This document shows, piece by piece, positions 22,905 to 34,030 of a DNA stretch of 64,000 nucleotides. The position numbers and the translations under genes were made by a program. The notes under the pieces were generated by a model, which did not search any database, had not been told where the DNA came from, and saw nothing but the letters and a program-made list of their open reading frames with translations. Each line of letters begins with the position of its first letter. Position 1 is the first letter of the stretch. The DNA comes from Aralia elata (Eukaryota; Streptophyta; Magnoliopsida; Apiales; Araliaceae), in contig CM068379.1 in assembly GCA_034770075.1 (NCBI GenBank), forward strand, positions 13,270,922-13,334,921, in the 5' to 3' direction.

Positions 22905-23185
22905 ATTGAAATTTGATCCAGAGATAGAGAAAACTGCACGTAAGTTAAGGAAAGAGACTCGTCAAGTTCAAAGCACAATTGTAGATCCAGAAGAAGCTTT
23001 TGCACCATCACCTGACCTCAACATAGCGCTTTAATTACTATTCAACTCATCCAGTGATTCAGAAGAAGAAAAGAAGGTTGCTCTTAATAGTAACAGGACC
23101 TTGAAGGAGTTGGCTACTCCTAATCTTAACCAACAACCATTGTGTATTGAATATCCTACTTTAGATGCTACTTTTGAATTAAAAT
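22905..23185 (+). pseudogene. Element B gag, N-terminal part
   Basis: One plus frame reads LKFDPEIEKTARKLRKETR, a stop near 23034, then TLKELATPNLNQQPLCIEYP, the conserved N-terminal phrase of Athila-group gag. It is cut at 23185 by solo LTR F and resumes at 26843 after it (TFELK... then GLIHLLPTFR). Confidence 0.75.
23181..23185. repeat. Target-site duplication of solo LTR F, left copy
   Basis: AAAAT before TGTGACACCCCC recurs at 26838-26842 after CGGGCATTACA. Confidence 0.9.
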
Positions 23186-24554
23186 TGTGACACCCCCAAA
23201 TTCGGGTTTCCTAACCTTGAATTCGGTGTTCACGATTCTCAACAACAAACATACTTTCTATCTAAATGCGGAATACTAATCATACAAAGTCTATCAAAAT
23301 AATAATAAAGTCTTACAACATGGTCCTAAGGTTCTTTAACCTTAACTTAAAAAACATACCCTTAATACAATAAGAGTTCACCTAACCAAATAACATTTGC
23401 AGATAACTAATACATAAGCCCTATCAGGCATCTATTCTTGCACCTTCCCTTTTTCTTTGTCCCCTTTTGACGTTTCTGCCTTAGCTGAAATAAAAATCAT
23501 GATGTAGCAAGGGTAAACAACTAGTTTGCTTAGCAAGTTTATACACAAGGGAGATATATCATGAATAGAAGGAAGTTTCGCTTTCAATGTTCAACAACAG
23601 TATAAGAGTGTGAAGAAACATGAATTAATAGTCAACAATTGAATATTCGAATAATTGAATGACAATTACTGAGTGGTTAAAAATAACCATAGACATTTGC
23701 CAAGGTTCTCAGCATTTAAACTGGACCTCTTAAAAAGTTTTGGTAATCAAGGGGATCAGCCTTTCATACCCTGTGATTTATGCATAAACACATAATAAAC
23801 CAGCATTGATATCATGTCTTAATCAAATTTATCATTTTCTCAGCCAAGAGTTCTTACTATAGCAAATTAATAAGAACAGCTTTTAAAATACATTTGATTT
23901 CACAAATTTAGACATGCTTGATCTAGCTGATACAAATAGCATAGATCTATCTCATAAACAGTTCATGCTTGAAAGAACTTTAATCCAATTCACAATTCAA
24001 TAACAATGGAATAGGAATTCAATTGCACAAGGTGCGAATCTCAATAACCAGTATAGATGTGAATAATCAACAATAATTATTCACTAACATGCTTCAAAAA
24101 TCATAACTCGAGTTTGAGTTAGGGAACTTGCCTGTCTGCTCAGCTACAAATAATTCTAGCTTTAACTAATTGGCCTTGAAGAACCTAACATTGATAATGT
24201 TGAGCTATCAATTAGTACTGCGTAGTTGTATATCGACACGCTTACTTATGCTATTTATTTAACAATTAAGCAAATCATATAGCACACATAAACTATCGTA
24301 AATCCTATAAGACACTTAATTGATCCTTAGGTTGATGGTTTAATTAATTAACAATGTTTCCCTTAAGTGATAATCACTTATTAACCTCTAAGCAATTTAT
24401 TATAATTGTTAAATTAATTAACATTACTCTTTCTTAAGTAATATTCATTTATTAAACCCTTAAACAATTTATTATAATTGTTTAATTAATGGGTTATTAC
24501 ACTCTCTCTATTTTATTAACTTTATCTTCATTTAATTACTATTAAATAGTAATT

Positions 24555-25200
24555 AATTAATTATCTTTAGTTATTAATAATAGTAATTAATAACTAATTA
24601 CAGTTACTTATTATTTAATTATTAATTAAATAATAATCAAATTATAAATTTTAATTGTCTTTAATTATTATTTAAGATTAAATAATAATTAATTAGGTTT
24701 GTTTATTATTTAAATTTAATCAATTAATAAATAATTGATTAGTGCGTAACAATTATCTTTAGTTATTATTTAATAATAAATAATAGCTAATTAGATTTAT
24801 TTATTATTTAAAGTTAATTAAATAATAAATAATTAATTAGTAAATATGAATTATCTTTAGTTATTATTTAATAATAAATAATAACTAATTAGATTTATTT
24901 ATTATTTAAGGTTAATCAAGTAATAAATAATTACTTAGGGAATAAGAATTATCTTTAGTTATTATTTGATAATAAATAATAACTAATTAGGTTTATTTAT
25001 TAAATAATAAATAATTAATTAGTGAGTAAGACTTATCTTTAGTTATTATTTAATAATAACTAATTAGGTTTATTTATTATTTAATGTTAATAAAATAATA
25101 AATAATTAATTAGGGAGTAATAATTATCTTTAGTTATTATTTAATAATAAATAATAACTAATTAGGTTTATTTATTATTTAAGGTTAATCAAATAATCTT
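24555..25200. repeat. AT-rich tandem repeat in LTR F, 84-100 bp units
   Basis: ATTATCTTTAGTTATTA recurs at about 24561, 24753, 24853, 24949, 25033 and 25125, each followed by ATTTAATAATAAATAATAACT and a TTATTTATTATTTAA segment. The units differ by small indels and are themselves full of inverted TTATT/AATAA runs. Confidence 0.8.
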
Positions 25201-26274
25201 TACAATTCTTAATTATCCTTAATCATTATTTAATAATAATTAAACAATAATTAGTTAATGCTATTAAATAATAGTTAAATGATTAAATATACTTAAACAA
25301 TATTTAATTAGTTTAATCATCCATTGACATGCATTAGAATTTATTAACAAAGATTTTTAATGACTTAAATGGATTTAAGACTTTGCTATTTTCGGATTTG
25401 TTTTAAGCTTTGGGGTCCTTAGGCAAAACTTGAATATCTTGAGTTTTACAACTCCGTTTGACATCTAGTTGGTCTTGTTAGCTTCGTATCTTCTTAAACT
25501 ACAATATCCCATCATCAAAGAGCAAATTTGGATCTGTTTTGATTACCGAAACTGGCCAGGAACCGGACTGCATTGCACAGTCCTAAAGCAGTGGGGTGTT
25601 TTAGTAATAAATTCATATCTCACTCATCTTAACTCTGTTTTTAGTCGTTCCACTTGGAGAATCTCCGTATCTTATAGCTCTATCACCTAGAGCTCACGGA
25701 TCATGCACCCAACTTACGGAACGTGAACAGTAATTCCGGGAGTGGGCTGATTCGTTTTAGGTACGCATACACACATGTTTTAGCACATCAAAAATACTAA
25801 AACACTTACTAAACGTCTTAAGCTACAACATGGCATCAATGAAAGCACACTAGACCATAATATCTTATTACTTAGATTTAAAACCATACTTGTTAAGTGT
25901 GCTCTTAAAATAATATAGATTTGACAAGATAAAAATCTAGATCCACAAATACTCCATCTCTACTACCAACATAAACCAACAACATAAAAATTTCCAACAA
26001 AATAAGTGTCTAATAATAATAATAGTTAAATATATAATAATAACAACAAGAAAACTAGGGTTTGAATGAAATGAGATCCATACCTAGATTTATTGGCTAT
26101 TCCCCTCCTCTTTCCAAAATAGGTTGTGAATGGGGATGGCCTAAATAATCAAGACCTTCTTCTTTCTCCCACAAGATTTGTTCTTGCTTTTTCTTCAAAC
26201 TCTCTCTCTCTAACACTCTCTCTATACTTGGTGAATAATAATGAACCAACCCCTACCATCATTGGTGAGGGGTC

Positions 26275-26284
26275 CTATTTATAG
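26275..26284 (-). promoter_or_regulatory. TATA box of LTR F
   Basis: Minus strand CTATAAATAG, followed downstream by CT-rich leader sequence (ACACTCTCTCTATACTTGG is just upstream in plus coordinates). It matches the plant TATA consensus. Confidence 0.6.
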
Positions 26285-26842
26285 GAAAGTAGAGACCATG
26301 GGCAAAATAGTCATTAACCATGACTAGGCAAGGGCAATTTGGTCAATTCATCAATAATATGAAGCTTCCTAGCAACTTCCTCAAGGGTATTTTAGACATT
26401 ACCCAACTTCTTTTAAGGTTAAAATAGTCTTTTCGTAAAATCTTAATTATCCATTAGTTATTACCCATTCTTCATTGGTTATTAGACATTGGTTATTATC
26501 TTGTCATAATTACATTGTTTAACACAATGGTTATTATCCCGCCATAATTACATTGGTTATTAACCACTTGGATATACAATGGTTATTGCCCCTTCATAAT
26601 TACCTTGGTTATTAACCACTCTTGGCCATTTTAGTCATTACACACCAATTCCTACACTTGACTCACATATGGTTATTTCTTAACCATAGTTATATCATAC
26701 CTGCCAACACAAGTATAGACACATCTTATACATCTCCCACCACTTAACCCAAGTTGGTTTAAATAGAACACAACGTTAACTCATTAAATTAAATTAGATT
26801 TAATTAATAAGGACGTTCAAAATTCACGGGCATTACAAAAAT

Positions 26843-27753
26843 AAGGACTAATTCATCTTTTGCCTACTTTTCGTAGTCTTACAAGTGAAGATCCATACAA
26901 GCATCTAAAGGAATTCCATGTGGTGTGTTCCACCATGAAGCCACAAGGAGTAACAGAAGAGAAAATCAAGATTAGAGCTTGGCTGATTTAGCAAAGGACT
27001 GGCTATACTATCTTCTTTTAAGATCAATACAATTATGGAATGATATGAAAAGGCTGTTCTTGGAGAAGTACTTTCCTACTTCAAGAGTTGCTAACATAAG
27101 TAAGGAGATATGTGGCATCAACAAGTTCAATGGGGAGACTCTCTATGACTATTGGGAAATATTTAAGAAATTGTTTTCTAGCTGTCCACTACACCAAATT
27201 GACGATCAACACCTGATTCAATACTTTTATGAGGGATTGTTGTCAATGGATGGGAGTATGATTAATGCAACAAGTGGAGGAGCACTAGTTGATAAAACTC
27301 TAGAGGCTACAAGGAACTTAATTGCAAACATGGCAACTAACTCACAACAGTATGGGACTAGGATAGATCATGCACCAAAAAGGGTGAATTAGGTAAGCAC
27401 GTGTAATATTGAACAACACATTTCTGATTTAACTGCTATGGTTAGACAAATGGCTGCAGGAAACATGCCAGTAGTAAGAGCTTGTGGAATTTGTTTGTTA
27501 GTAGGTCATAGTACAGATGCATGCCTAACACTACAAGAGGATGAGACTGTGCAACAAACAAATGTAGTGGGGAATTATCAGGTGCAACCTTAGAGAAAGT
27601 TTGATCCTTACTCTAACACTTACAATCTAGGATGGAGGGATCATCCTTATTTAAGTTATGGAGGTAACAGGCCAGCAATGCAAAATCCTTTTTCGAATAG
27701 GCAACAAGGTTTTCAACCAGCCCAACAGTTGTACCCACTTAGACAAGGAGCAC
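26843..27753 (+). pseudogene. Element B gag, capsid and zinc-knuckle part
   Basis: Resumes with LLPTFRSLTSEDPYKHLKEF and, after a small deletion with frameshift near 26977, reads LADLAKDWLYYL ... WNDMKRLFLEKYFP, the Retrotrans_gag core. A stop at 27390 is followed in the same frame by an intact CX2CX4HX4C zinc knuckle at 27483-27524 (CGICLLVGHSTDAC). Another stop (27591) and Gln-rich sequence follow until element E cuts the gene at 27753. Capsid plus RNA-binding roles are inferred from the family. Confidence 0.85.
27749..27753. repeat. Target-site duplication of element E, left copy
   Basis: AGCAC before TGTTTGCCTAAATC; the second copy is at 39475-39479 after CCTATTTATCA. Confidence 0.95.
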
Positions 27754-29152
27754 TGTTTGCCTAAATCTATACTAACAAAATACGCAAGTATACGCAATCC
27801 ACAAGTAATAAAGTGAAAGTAGAGTATCGTCCCACAGAGAAAAACTGAGTTTATAATGACAAATTTCAATCCTATATCAATTCAATTTTATTAAACAAAT
27901 GATCAAAGATTTTTGAATTTCTGAATTTAAACTAATTACTTCTAAATTAAATTACTACCACAAATTGAAAACAGATTTTAAAGACTTAAGACTACAACTT
28001 CATTTATTGCTTCACTTTGCTCGACACACTTCCCTTTGGACTATGCTAATTATTTTGGATTGCTAATCAAGAACTCATCAGTATTTATGACCATCTTTCA
28101 ATATTTCATAAACAACTCAACTCAAATCCACAAATGATAAATTCAAGATAATCACCCTAATTAACTAACTCACTATATCTCTATGTGAATTACAATTAAA
28201 AAAAATTTAAAGTTCAGGTTCCCTATCAGATTACATGTGGTGAATAGGTATATCTTTATCCTAAACACAAATTATGAATTCCACCGACAAGCAGAATGCA
28301 CAATCACATGCTATTATGGTCAGATCTAAACCTATACTTCATCTCTCGAGTTCATATAGATTATCCCGGTAATTACTGGCCAGATAATTAAGTAATTAAG
28401 CACAAACCATAATAGACAAACCAACAATAACTAATCATAATTATCTAGGAAGCATATCAAACAAAACTGCACAATAAGATCCATTATAGCCTTAAAAAGA
28501 AATTTAGTTCATAATTAAACTAGAATCCATCATCCACAAATTTAATAGCATTCAAAAGTCAAAGTAAAAGGAAGAAAGATGAACAAAAACTGGGAAGTAA
28601 TCCTTGAATCTCTCTCTAGCTCCTCCTTGCTTTCCTCCTGCTAATAACTTGCTTCAAGTCTTCACAATTTGCTCCAAACTAGAGTTTTCCAAATAAAATG
28701 TTCAACAACTTGAAATTGACTTAAAATAACTATTTATAATATCGGATAAGAATCCTAATTAAATAAGAAGTCTGAAAACCAAGTACACATCAAGTTACTT
28801 TAATGAATGAAAAAGTCAGCTCTGGTAAACTCCCGAATCGGTGCGGCTGCCCTGGAAATAAGCTTGAATGGCGCGCGGCCGCGCTACACTGCCAGCCATT
28901 TCCTTTTCAGCTCTGAAGACCGGCGCGGCCGCGTTGCTTCCTAGGTCATTTTGGGCGCGGCCGCGGTGCAGCAAATTCCTGCAACTCTGCATCTGCAACT
29001 GCTGAATCCACTCAACTCTCGCCAAATCAATCCCCAACATCTGCAACCTACAAAAACATATAAAATGCATGAAAAGTAACTATAAACCACGAAAATAAAC
29101 AATAATCCGCATTCATTGGTATTCGATTCGTAGGTATAAAACCTACTTATCA
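27754..29152 (-). repeat. Element E 3' LTR
   Basis: 1399 bp, starting TGATAAGTAGG on the coding strand and ending GGCAAACA. It has GC-rich motifs at 28836-28975 (three strong GGCGCGGCCGCG copies plus weaker ones) and a TATA-like TTATAAATAG at about 28733-28742 (minus), so the GC cluster lies roughly 100-250 bp upstream of the TATA, in U3. The expected telo-box here is mutated (AACTAGAG near 28675). The short minus frames at 28816-29159 are GC-motif artefacts. Confidence 0.92.
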
Positions 29153-30291
29153 AATACACTCAAACTTGAACTATTGCTTGTCCCCAAGCAACACAATGCA
29201 ACACAATGCAACTAATAACTACCGTGCCTAAGAATCCAATTAATAGCTAGTATGAATCTTAACTGTTAGCCTCAGAGATATCAACAACACACCTAGAGCA
29301 GTAATTCCAGTCAATATGAACAAATAATCCCAAACAATCAAATAATATACACCTGTCAAAACCCAAGTTGTGCGTGTGTGCTCATTAATCAATTCAACTA
29401 ACCAAAGTTCAAAATTTAGCCACATAATCAACTCTACAACAAGAATGATCTAATTTCACTTCAATCCAAGCAAATATGACAAATCCAGCCAAAACTAAGC
29501 ATTTACTAAGCATGAGGGTTCTTACAAGGCTTATTACTATCTTTATTCTTCTACGAGTGCGTTTTACGCTCCATCTCGTATGTATGCTTGACTGTGCAAT
29601 ACTAGGTCCTCTTAGGCGTTTCAAAGTCACCCATGCAGCGAGCGTTCAATCAATGACTCCCAAACCAGTCGGCTTTAGGGTACTAGGCGTTAAGACACCC
29701 CTAAGGATCTAATTACCTGAGTAACCAAGGCCATAGAACCCAACTAGTCAACGCATTTATTGTATTTTTGTATATATATATTTTTTATTTTTTTAAAATA
29801 AATACCCTTTAGAAACCCTCAAACTCAGCTTTTACCTCATCTTAGCCTTCATTGTCAATTTACCCCAAAAATTTTCAAAAGTCTCAGTTAAAAGTCATTT
29901 ATGCAACACTTTGAACTCCATTAGTCAAACTAATCAAATCTATCGTGCTATCCAGTAACTCAATTTAGACAAGCATGCCTACTCTCATGATCTAAATTAT
30001 ATCATCCATAATGACCATCACACTGTCCAAGTTAACCATTAAAACCAATCTCATCATTGGCTAAGCCAAGACTCAACCTAGCACATCAATTGAATTCAAG
30101 CAACTAAATATGAAAATGCACTACATGCAACAAATTACGAGAATGCACTAACAAATATATGCCAATATCTATAATGCACTAGACTAACTGCATGCTAAAC
30201 AAAAACAGATAAATAACTCCAAAACCCCCAAACTTAAAACAAACAATGTCCTCATTGAATGAACAGTAAAAAGAAAAGGAAAAAGACTCCC
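29153..30291 (-). other. Element E 3' untranslated region with degraded polypurine tract
   Basis: Between the post-pol ORF and the 3' LTR. The coding strand ends GCTTGGGGACAAGCAATAG...GTTTGAGTGTATT next to the LTR, a decayed form of the AAGTTTGGGGGTGTT tract seen in Athila elements. A short hairpin sequence GAGTGCGTTTTACGCTCC at 29555-29572 matches a motif repeated three times in B. The overlapping frames at 29240-29712 show no domains. Confidence 0.65.
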
Positions 30292-31461
30292 CTAATCCGA
30301 GGTGACATCATCTGCAGCCTCCCCATTTGAAGGTGTGTCCGGAGGAGGATAAGCTGGAGCAACACTAAATGTTAGGAATTAAACCTGAACGCCTAATTGT
30401 TAAAAAGCTTGCGAGAAACTGTCCGAGAGTTGTGTGGAGAAGGATCGAAGCTCTATCATACTGGTGTGAATAACATCCATCCATCATTGCATGCGCCCCT
30501 CCTTTCGATCCAACCTAGCCTGAGACACATTAAACAGCTACTCAGGCTCGGCTATCGGCTGATCAGATGCCTCTTCACTCTCACTTTGATCCACCAAGAG
30601 AAATCCTGATCCACAGGAATGAGAAGGAGCACCAGTCCACATCTTATACTTTTCAATCGTAGCATGATCAATGGTGGTCATCGGAAGCTGCACGGGCTCA
30701 CCATCATCCCATTCCACCCCAACAACTATGCATAAACGAGCTATCACAGATGTATGTGGAATCCCTCCTGAAGTACCACCCTGCAGGTACCGACGTATGG
30801 ACTGATTAATGACATACCCCACATCTATCTTCTTTCCTTTAACAATCCCAAATAGTAGAATAGCGCGGTCCTTGGTCACATCATTTTGATGCCTGGTTGG
30901 CATGAGATTGGCCCAAATAAAACTGTACCAGGCCTTTCCGTAGAGACTCGAGGCCGTGTGAGGAAAATGTAATTTCTGATCCGTTCGTTGCTTAGTCGTC
31001 CATACCGTACCAGGCTTACACAAGGTGTTCATGATAGTATCCAATTTTGTGTCCCACCTTGTAGAGTATAACCAGTCCAGATCGTTGGGTTGAACAGTAG
31101 GCAAGTGGTACAAGGCATTGATACTCTCTCGCGTATGTGACACTTGGCAACCCCTCACAAAAGTAGTGCCATCCTTAGTAATTTTCGCGTTTGCATAGAA
31201 TTCCTGGACTAATGATATTGGGGCTGCCAAAGGTGGTTCCACGAACAACAGCCAGCCCATAGCTCGGATCATGCTCATAATTTGACCATCCAAATCAGGA
31301 TCGAGCTTTAGCCCACGTTCCAAGACAAATGTCTTCCCAAGCAAAACCCACTGGTAAAATTCCTCAGCCTTGGCAGATACAAACTTACTACCATCGAATT
31401 CAACTGGCTTAGAACGGGCTTGAGAACTGGAAGATTCACTACATTGTCGTTTCGAAGCCAT
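30292..31461 (-). pseudogene. Element E post-pol (env-position) ORF, plant-transposon-protein-like
   Basis: ATG at 31461 opens 307 uninterrupted codons (to 30538); the same frame continues through four stops to a final TAG at 30292-30294, 389 codons in all. It starts MASKRQCSESSSSQ. Near codons 85-125 it has LVQEFYANAKI ... FVRGCQVSHTRESINALYHL, the pattern of the 'putative plant transposon protein' domain. The C-terminal stretch after the first stop (RLDRKEGRM) looks like a short helix region. No signal peptide or transmembrane segment is evident, so an envelope function is not supported. It has the longest intact ATG-started frame among the post-pol ORFs here. A domain search would test the family assignment. 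Confidence 0.75.
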
Positions 31462-32632
31462 AGATACTCAATCCAAATATTCAATGCACAACCAACTCAA
31501 AGACCCCCAAACTTGACAGAAATCACACAGAAATTTTCAAAGTGCACATGTAGTAAGTATGTGGCCTTGGTTCTAAACAATCTATCTCAACCCAATAAAC
31601 TCACATGCACAATACGATCCAATATAGACAGCACAATAAACTTGAGTCGTATAATCAAAAATCCCCAATACAGCGTATACCCAAGTTTAGAATTCTTCAA
31701 TTGTAAGTATTACCTTGAGAAGAAGAAAAATCCAAGCCATAATGTATTTACTCCGTTCTGACACAACGTAATATCACGGTATCCCACAGCAATGCAATGA
31801 AAGCCCACTGGAAAATACTTTGATGGTTTAGATTTAGGGTTTGTATCAGATGAATATGATGTAGGAAGTGAAACATTTGAGAGGATAGAAGATGAAGGTA
31901 AAAAAGTGCGGCAAGAAGAACTAGGGTTTGTGAGTGGAAGAGCTGGTGTAGAATGGTATTGTGAGGGATAATTAAAGAATGGAAGAGTTTGATTTAGTGT
32001 AGGATTGAATTAGAAAATATTTGATTTAGATTTGGAAAAGGAAAAGAATAGGAGAAGTAACCGTTTCTAATATGGAGAGGAAAGTGAGAATGAGAATCCA
32101 AGCGGGAAAAGAAAGAAATAAGAAGCCAACGGGTCAGGTTTGAACTGGGTTTTAACACCTGGAAACCGATCGCGGCGCAGGCGCGCTGGGATTTGGCTTG
32201 GATTGGGCGCGGCCACGCTGATATGGCAGCAGGACAATTTTGAATTCTGGGGATGGGCGCAGCCGTGCTGCTTTCCTTCACAATTTGGGCGCGGCCACGC
32301 TGGTATGGCAGCATGAGCTTTTTGATGTCTGAAGATGGGCGCGGCCGCGCTGCTTTCCTTCATAATTTGGGCGCGGTCGCGCTTGCCTTACAACATATAA
32401 CTGAATTTGTTAAGCCTTATTAATTGAATCCTTAATGTGCAGCCCTGATGTGTAACCTAAAAAAAAAGAAATAAAGAGGAACTACTTACTACTATATAAA
32501 AGCAAAACTAAAAATACTAATTACTCCTAAAAATCACAAAAAAATTTAACTTAAAGAAATTAAAGATTGGGTTGCCTCCCAACTACCGTTTGATTTAAAG
32601 TCTTTCAGCTTGACTACTCCCTGTTTCAAGTT
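31462..32632 (-). promoter_or_regulatory. Element E spacer: leader of the post-pol ORF and GC-rich repeats
   Basis: From pol (32633) to the ORF start (31461). Next to pol is the hairpin TTGGGTTGCCTCCCAA (32567-32582). At 32160-32390 there are GC-rich tandem repeats. Below 32060 the coding strand is CT-rich and has AAACCCTAG at about 31921-31929 and AAACCCTAAA at about 31833-31842, like a plant mRNA leader with telo-boxes. The short frames at 31994-32363 are read through the GC repeats and are not genes. Confidence 0.6.
32160..32390. repeat. GC-rich motif array in the E interior, about 82-bp period
   Basis: GGGCGCGGCCACGCTG, GGGCGCAGCCGTGCTG, GGGCGCGGCCACGCTG, GGGCGCGGCCGCGCTG and GGGCGCGGTCGCGCTT follow one another with alternating spacers of about 34 and 16 bases (total period about 82). 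The same motif occurs in the E LTRs. Confidence 0.85.
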
Positions 32633-34030
32633 CTAGTCGGCCAGAGTGATTGAGGTTTTCTGGCGATCGAAGTCACCATCCCAATAATGCTTTAGCCTTT
32701 GTCCATTGACTTTAAACGACTCGTCCGGATTATGACCAAACACTTCAACGGCGCCATGAGGGAATGTTTGTTTAACAATGAAGAGACTGGACCACTGAGA
32801 CTTGAGCTTTCCTGGAAATAATCTCAATCGAGAGTTGTATAGAACCACTGCTTGTCTCGGCTCAAATTTCCTATTGATAATTTTCCGATCGTGCCACTTC
32901 TTGACTTTTTCCTTGTATAACTTCGAGTTCTCATAGGCTTGCAGACGGAATTCATTAAGTTCATTAAGCTGGAGAAGTCTCTTTTCACCCGCAGCTGTGA
33001 GATCGATGTTCAGCTTTTTGATGGCCCAATATGCTTTGTGGTCAAGTTCAACAGGAAGGTGACATGCCTTGCTAAAGACTAATTGGTATGGTAACATGCT
33101 AATAGGTGTCTTGTATGTTGTTCGATAAGCCCAAAGCGCGTCATCCAACTTCATTGACCAGTCTTTTCTGTTAGGATTAACAATCTTCTCCAGAATTCTC
33201 TTCACTTCCCTATTTGAAACTTCGGCTGACCACTAGTTTGGGGGTGATAAGCTGTAGCAATTTTGTGGTTGACCCCCATATTTAGCTAAGAGAGCTATAA
33301 AATACTTATTGCAAAAGTGACTCCCTTCATCACTAATAATTGCCCTTGGGGTGCCAAATCGTGTGAAGACATTTTTCTGAAGAAATTTTAAAACCACCTT
33401 GGCATCAGTAGTCGGCAAAGCACTGGCTTCCACCCATTTATAGACATAGTCGACCGCCAACAAGATGTAAAGGTTGTTGAAGGAGGGTGGAAATGGTCCC
33501 ATGAAGTCTATTCCCCAAACGTCGAAGACTTCAACTTCTAGAATGGAATTTAATGGCATCTCATGGCGTTTGGAAACATTTCCGACCCTTTGACATCTGT
33601 CACATCTCTGAACGAAGTGATAGGCATCTTTAAACAACGTGGGCCAGAAAAATCCTGCCTGTAACACCTTGGCGGTTGTCTTTTCTCCTCCGTAATGACA
33701 ATGATGTAAGATGCTCTCAATTTCACTTTGTGGAACGCATCGTCGAATCATTTGATCTGCGCAATGTTTGAATAGGAACGGTTCATCTCACATGTACCTT
33801 TTTACGTCATTAAGAAACTTTTTCTTTTATTGGCTGGTCAAATCTGGAGGGAGCACGTTGCTAACCAAATAATTGACAAAATCGGCATACCATGGGACTT
33901 TTGCATTTATCACAAACAACTGCTCATCCGGGAAGAACTCATTGATCACCGTTTTGTCTCCCTTGACATGGTCATTGTTTTTTAATCTCGAAAGATGATC
34001 TGCGACTTGATTTTCTGTCCCCTTCCTATC
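32633..34030 (-). pseudogene. Element E integrase and RNase H-integrase connection
   Basis: Same frame as the RT ORF, entered after the stop at 34031. It has the H2C2 zinc finger (HHCHYGGEKT ... CDRCQ), first catalytic Asp in GIDFMGPF, second in AIISDEGSHF, and the Glu region as SNREVKRILEK. Two compensating frameshifts near 33240-33280 and a stop disturb the third catalytic residue area; stops also occur near 33790-33830. The C-terminal part (33205-32633) ends with FKVNGQRLKHYWDGD, typical of the Athila group. The role is insertion of element cDNA. Confidence 0.87.

Larger units (their letters stand above)
23186..26837 (-). repeat. Solo LTR F, 3.65 kb, Ty3/gypsy type
   Basis: A single block with TG...CA ends (TGTGACACCCCCAAATTCGGG ... 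CGGGCATTACA) and a perfect AAAAT TSD, and no PBS, polypurine tract or coding frame inside. The left end has the TGTGACACCCCCAAATYCGGG start seen in element G, so it belongs to a related long-LTR family. A TATA box CTATAAATAG on the minus strand (26275-26284) and a downstream AAACCCTAG (26055-26063) indicate minus-strand orientation. It splits B gag. The short frame at 25469-25690 has no domain. Confidence 0.85.

Noticed and set aside
23186..26837. F as a complete small element or DNA transposon
   Set aside because: TG...CA ends, 5-bp TSD and a minus-strand TATA fit a solo LTR; no terminal inverted repeats beyond the short LTR ends and no internal PBS or polypurine tract.
30538..31461. E post-pol ORF as a true retroviral envelope
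   Set aside because: No signal peptide, transmembrane segment or furin-like site can be seen; a plant-transposon-protein-like domain is the better fit.
31994..32363. Minus frames with Ala/Arg/Pro-rich translation
   Set aside because: They read through the GGCGCGGCCGCG array and are explained by the repeat.
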